A DNA stretch of 64,000 nucleotides, taken from contig JALNWQ010000006.1 in assembly GCA_023230855.1 (NCBI GenBank), forward strand, positions 124,001-188,000, written 5' to 3'. How positions within the stretch are numbered: position 1 is the first letter of the stretch; every line of letters begins with the position of its first letter. Both the position numbers and the translations under genes were made by a program. The DNA comes from Solirubrobacteraceae bacterium (GTDB lineage Bacteria > Actinomycetota > Thermoleophilia > Solirubrobacterales > Solirubrobacteraceae). The notes under the pieces were generated by a model. The model was not told the DNA's origin. It searched no databases and saw only the letters and a program-made list of their open reading frames with translations. This document shows, piece after piece, positions 60,614 to 64,000 of this stretch.

Positions 60614-63435
60614 CGGCTGCGTCGCGTCAGCGCCCTGTGGGTGATGAACCCGAACCCGATGACGAACGCGCCCATGATGAGCATCGACACCGGCCACGCG
60701 AGCGAGAAGAAGTCCTCGCCGAACCGTTGCAGCGACGCGAAGCCCTCGGACGGGCGTTGGACGCCAGTGTTGGGGTCGACGACCGCCGGGACCGCGCCCA
60801 GGCGTCCGTCGGCGTCGATCGTGCCGCCGGCCCCGGCGAAGCCCCACCGGGCGGGGACGATCGCGGCGATCCACTGCATCGGGTCGGGGAGCTGCCCGAA
60901 CGGTCGGATCGCGCCGCCGAAGATGAGCTGCGGCACGAGGACGAGCGGGATGAGGCTCGTCGCCTGGTTCTCGCTCGTGGAGAGCGACGAGACGAGGAGG
61001 CCCAACGCGACGCCCGCCCAGCCGACGCCGACGAGCAGCAGCCACAGGCCGAGGTACTGCTCGATCCCGCCGTGCAGCTGGCGCACCGCGAGCACGATGA
61101 CGACGAGGACCGTCGCCTGGACCGCGGCGAGCGCCCCGAGGACGATGCCCTTGGACAGCAGGTAGGCGTCGATCCGCACCCCGACCGCGGTCTCGCGGAC
61201 GAACGCGGCGCGCTCCTTGATGATCTCGCGCGCGCCCGACGCGACGCCGAAGAACACCGGGAGGAACGCGAGGAAGAACAGGGTGTTCGTCATCCCCGGG
61301 TCGCCGCCCTCGGGCCGGTCGGTGGCGAACACGTCGCCCCCGGCGAGCGCGGCGACGAAGACCGCGAGGATCGGGACCTGCGCGAGCTGGATCATCAGCG
61401 CGCGCTTGTCGCGGCGGAAGATCGTGGAGTAGCGCTCGACGAGCACCCGGAGCTGCGGCTGCAGCGCCCGCGGTCGGCGGGCCGTCGCCTGGCGGCGCGG
61501 CACCGGGGCGGGCGCGGCCTCGACCTGGCCGCGGGCGCGCAGCGCCTGGAACCGGTCGGCCCACTCGCGGGCCGGGGTGGTGTCGAGGGCGTCGTAGATC
61601 CCGTCGGCCTCCTCCACCCCGAAGAACCGCAGCGCGTCGGCGGGCGCGCCGATGAAGCACAGCACCCCGCCGCGGCCCATGATCGCGACGCGGTCGCAGA
61701 GGTTGAGGTTCTTCGTCGCGTGGGTGATCGTGATGACCGCCCGGCCCCGGTCGGCGAGGCTGCGCATGAGCTCCATCATGCGCCGCTCCAGGCCCGGGTC
61801 GAGGCCGGTGGTGGCCTCGTCGAGGAAGAGCAGCCCGGGGCTGTTGACGAGCTCGACGCCGACGCCGGCCCGCTTGCGCTGACCGCCCGACAGGGCCGCC
61901 ACGCGGGTGTCGGCGTGCTTCTCGAGCGCGAGCTCGGCGATGACCCCGTCGACGGCGGCGGTGATCTCGGCCGGGCTGGAGTCCTCCGGCAGTCGCAGTC
62001 GGGCGGCGTACTCGAGCGACTCGCGGACGGTGAGCAGCGGGCTGACGATCTCGTCCTGGGGGACGTAGCCGATCTCCGCCACGCGACCGGCGATCGGCTC
62101 GCCGTTGACGAGGACGGCGCCCTCGGTCGGGTCGGTGACCCCGGCCAGGGCCTTGAGCAGCGTCGACTTGCCCGCGCCGGACTCGCCGATGATCGCGAAG
62201 AGCTCGCCCGGCCGGATCTGCAGGGTGACCGGCTCGAGGATCCGCTTGCCGGGGACCTCCATCCCCAGGCCCTCGGCATCGAGGTGCAGCGATCCACGGT
62301 CGTCGCGCGCGACGAGGGTGTTGCCGTCGAAGACGAACCGGAACGGGCCGATGCCGATCTCGTCGCCCTCGCGCAGCGCGACCTCGGTGACCGGCTCGCC
62401 GTTGACGCGGGTGCCGTTGCGGGACCCCAGGTCGCGCAGGACGTACGTGCCGCCCTGCAGGGCGACCTCGGCGTGGTTACGCGAGACGTTCGGGTCGTCG
62501 AGGACGATCGTCCCAGCCGGGTCCCGCCCGATGCTGATGCGGGTGGCCAGCAGGACGCTCTGGCGTGGCGCGTCGGCGATGACGACCGAGTGCTGTGGCG
62601 CCGCGCCCTCGGTGAGGAACCGCAGCGTGCTGCCGCCGATCTGCACCGTGTCGCCGTTGTCGAGCCACCGCGACTCGCCGTGCAGCCGCTCGCCGTCGAG
62701 CAGCGTGCCGTTGCTCGAGCCGAGGTCGACGACGTACCAGCCGCCGCCGGCGTCGCGGTCGATCCGGGCGTGACGGCGCGACGTGCGGTCGTCGGACAGG
62801 ACGAGGTCGGCGGCCGGGTCGCGTCCCACGACGTAGCCGCCGTCGGGCAGCGGGATCCGTCGACCGTCGACGACGATGCTCGCGGCCCCGTGCTCGCGCG
62901 CCGACCCGGACGGCAGGTCGGCGGACGCCGGGGGCGTGCCACCGGACGCACGGGCGACCGGGGCGGCGGCCCCGGGCGCGACCGCCGCGACGCGCGCCGG
63001 GGCGTCCGGTGGGGGCGGCGCCGGGATCGGTGGGGCCGGTGCGGCCGCCGCGACCGCGGGCTCGGCGCGCGGCGCCGGAGCCGGATCGGGGGCCGCGGGG
63101 CGCAGGCGGACGTCGGTCGGCGCGGCGTCGTCGGGCGCGCCGACGAGGACGACCTCCACGGTCGTGCCGCCGACGCGGAGGCGTTCGCCGACGGCGATCG
63201 TCGTCGGACCGTCGATCCGCCGCTCGCCGACGAACGTGCCGTTGGTCGACCCTAGGTCGGTGACCCGCAGCAGCGGGCCGTCGACGGCGATCTCGGCGTG
63301 GCGGCGCGACAGCAGGTCGTCGCCCCCGAGGGCGCCGTCGCCGGTCGCGGCGCGACCGACGACGAGGGCGCCGTCGACCGGGATGTCTGAGCCGGCGGCC
63401 GGTCCCTGCAGGACCCGGAGCGCGATGTGGGCCAT
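60610..63435 (-). CDS. ABC transporter with three FHA domains (Rv1747-like half-transporter)
   Basis: 941 residues from ATG 63435. FHA1: GR 27-28, SRRHAE 43-48, GSTNGT 62-67; a Pro/Ala linker (about 100-180); FHA2: GRD 204-206, SRRHA 219-223, GSSNGT 239-244; FHA3: GRD 303-305, SRNHAE 318-323, GSRNGT 337-342. ABCG-type ATPase: Walker A GESGAGKST (417-425), signature LSGGQRKR (515-522), Walker B LLFLDE (535-540). Then an ABC-2 membrane domain with about 6 helices. Mycobacterial Rv1747, an exporter controlled by Ser/Thr kinases through FHA binding, has two FHA domains. All three FHA modules here keep the phosphothreonine-binding residues. Kinase genes are not in the window. Confidence 0.95.
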   Translation of the reverse strand: MAHIALRVLQGPAAGSDIPVDGALVVGRAATGDGALGGDDLLSRRHAEIAVDGPLLRVTDLGSTNGTFVGERRIDGPTTIAVGERLRVGGTTVEVVLVGAPDDAAPTDVRLRPAAPDPAPAPRAEPAVAAAAPAPPIPAPPPPDAPARVAAVAPGAAAPVARASGGTPPASADLPSGSAREHGAASIVVDGRRIPLPDGGYVVGRDPAADLVLSDDRTSRRHARIDRDAGGGWYVVDLGSSNGTLLDGERLHGESRWLDNGDTVQIGGSTLRFLTEGAAPQHSVVIADAPRQSVLLATRISIGRDPAGTIVLDDPNVSRNHAEVALQGGTYVLRDLGSRNGTRVNGEPVTEVALREGDEIGIGPFRFVFDGNTLVARDDRGSLHLDAEGLGMEVPGKRILEPVTLQIRPGELFAIIGESGAGKSTLLKALAGVTDPTEGAVLVNGEPIAGRVAEIGYVPQDEIVSPLLTVRESLEYAARLRLPEDSSPAEITAAVDGVIAELALEKHADTRVAALSGGQRKRAGVGVELVNSPGLLFLDEATTGLDPGLERRMMELMRSLADRGRAVITITHATKNLNLCDRVAIMGRGGVLCFIGAPADALRFFGVEEADGIYDALDTTPAREWADRFQALRARGQVEAAPAPVPRRQATARRPRALQPQLRVLVERYSTIFRRDKRALMIQLAQVPILAVFVAALAGGDVFATDRPEGGDPGMTNTLFFLAFLPVFFGVASGAREIIKERAAFVRETAVGVRIDAYLLSKGIVLGALAAVQATVLVVIVLAVRQLHGGIEQYLGLWLLLVGVGWAGVALGLLVSSLSTSENQATSLIPLVLVPQLIFGGAIRPFGQLPDPMQWIAAIVPARWGFAGAGGTIDADGRLGAVPAVVDPNTGVQRPSEGFASLQRFGEDFFSLAWPVSMLIMGAFVIGFGFITHRALTRRSR

Positions 63436-64000
63436 CAGTCCGCGGTGTGGTTGGTCCACGTGGCGCCGTCGAAGTACCGCAGGCGCTTCTCGCCCTGCGG
63501 GTCGGCGTACCACCCGGCGTCCAGGCGCGGCACCGCGCCGCCTCCGGCGGGACCGTCGACCCGGGTCGCCCCGTCGTCGTCGTCGGCGGCCGCCGCGGTC
63601 GCGGGCCGGGCGACGGGCGGCGCGACGGGCGCGGGGGCCGCCGGGACGCCCGTCGGCGCGGACGGGGCCGGCGCCGCGGGCGCGGCGCCCCCGCCCAGGC
63701 CCTGGAACAGCGGTCCGGTGACCGCGCCGCGCGGGGTGGGATCGCGGACCGCCAGGACGAGCGACGCGGCGATCGCGATCGCCCAGACGAGCTGGAGGTA
63801 GGCCCCGAACCGCAGGCCGACCCCGAGCGAGCCGGACCCGCGGGTCTCGGGCCACGAGAGGCCGACGAGGACGAACGCCAGCGCGGCGGTGCCGAGCAGC
63901 CACTCGCGCGACCGGGGCTGCTGGAGCTCGAGGAACAGCAGGGCCGCGATGCCCGCGGCGACGAGCACCATGACGATGTCGACGCTCGACGCCGACGCCC
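63435..64000 (-). CDS. DUF2510-domain membrane protein (5' part beyond window edge)
   Basis: About 188 codons visible; the frame is open to the right edge, so the true start may lie outside (an internal ATG is at 63971). Two or three transmembrane helices (MVLVAAGIAALLFLEL, WLLGTAALAFVLVGLSW, VWAIAIAASLVLAV), a Pro/Ala-rich linker with an Asp cluster, and a C-terminal DUF2510 motif: GWYADPQGEKRLRYFDGATWT. Its stop overlaps the FHA-ABC start (TGATG), so the two are translationally coupled. Probably an accessory or anchor of the transporter. Confidence 0.8.
   Translation of the reverse strand, partial: ASASSVDIVMVLVAAGIAALLFLELQQPRSREWLLGTAALAFVLVGLSWPETRGSGSLGVGLRFGAYLQLVWAIAIAASLVLAVRDPTPRGAVTGPLFQGLGGGAAPAAPAPSAPTGVPAAPAPVAPPVARPATAAAADDDDGATRVDGPAGGGAVPRLDAGWYADPQGEKRLRYFDGATWTNHTAD

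Overview
The window is 64 kb of very GC-rich (roughly 73-74% by eye), densely packed bacterial DNA. Gene order and protein content point to Actinomycetota: an ffh-rpsP-khpA-rimM-trmD-rplS-lepB-rnhB-yraN-comM-dprA-xerC-whiG block as in Streptomyces; ftsY-smc-rnc-acpP-plsX-rpmF-yceD; a SepIVA-like protein with coaD, rsmD and recG as in mycobacteria; and rpe near the rib genes. The absence of mycolate genes, the many GTG starts and short ATGA/GTGA overlaps, and the kind of conserved unknowns suggest a deep-branching class such as Thermoleophilia (Solirubrobacterales/Patulibacter-like). That placement is inference. I see no prophage, IS element, CRISPR array or rRNA. One tRNA gene, tRNA-Gly(GCC), is present.

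Layout. 0-2.4 kb: end of a TetR regulator, ytoQ, tRNA-Gly, rsgA. 2.3-23.4 kb, nearly all on the minus strand: WhiG/FliA-type sigma factor, XerC, a block absent from the usual cluster (L,D-transpeptidase, an SDR with a degenerate acyltransferase, an unknown membrane protein, thiD), then dprA, comM, yraN (plus strand), rnhB, lepB, rplS, trmD, rimM, khpA, rpsP, ffh, an SPFH/NfeD pair and ftsY. 23.5-34.5 kb: smc, rnc, acpP, plsX, rpmF, yceD, a secreted NodB deacetylase, an acyl-CoA ligase, the SepIVA-like protein, coaD, rsmD. 34.6-42.7 kb: serine hydrolase, recG with a repeat-built insertion, an AbiEi-DUF559 fusion preceded by 63-bp tandem repeats and a 9-9-9 inverted repeat, fakA-like, rpmB. 42.8-47.9 kb: ribH, a frameshifted lamin-tail/OB secreted protein on the opposite strand, ribBA, ribE, ribD. 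47.9-54.8 kb: surface-glycan genes (two GT-C membrane proteins, GT2, methyltransferase, flippase). 55.2-58.5 kb: MacB-type ABC exporter. 58.7-64 kb: rpe, zinc-ribbon protein, and a translationally coupled operon of a DUF2510 membrane protein, a triple-FHA ABC transporter and a DUF2993 lipid-binding protein.

How the genes work together. SRP targeting and processing (Ffh, FtsY, LepB), ribosome assembly and modification (RsgA, RimM, TrmD, RsmD, L19, L28, L32, S16), DNA uptake, repair and segregation (DprA, ComM, RecG, RNase HII, SMC, XerC) and lipid supply (AcpP, PlsX, FakA, acyl-CoA ligase) make up the conserved backbone. The accessory parts (5.5-10.3, 38.6-40.1, 43.5-44.6, 47.9-58.5 and 59.8-64 kb) concern the cell envelope, secretion and possible defence, and they interrupt otherwise conserved gene neighbourhoods. 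The most notable candidates are the solitary AbiEi-DUF559 gene with its upstream repeats, the 3xFHA-ABC/DUF2993/DUF2510 operon, RecG with a roughly 100-residue repeat insertion, and the acyltransferase paralogue that has lost its catalytic motifs.
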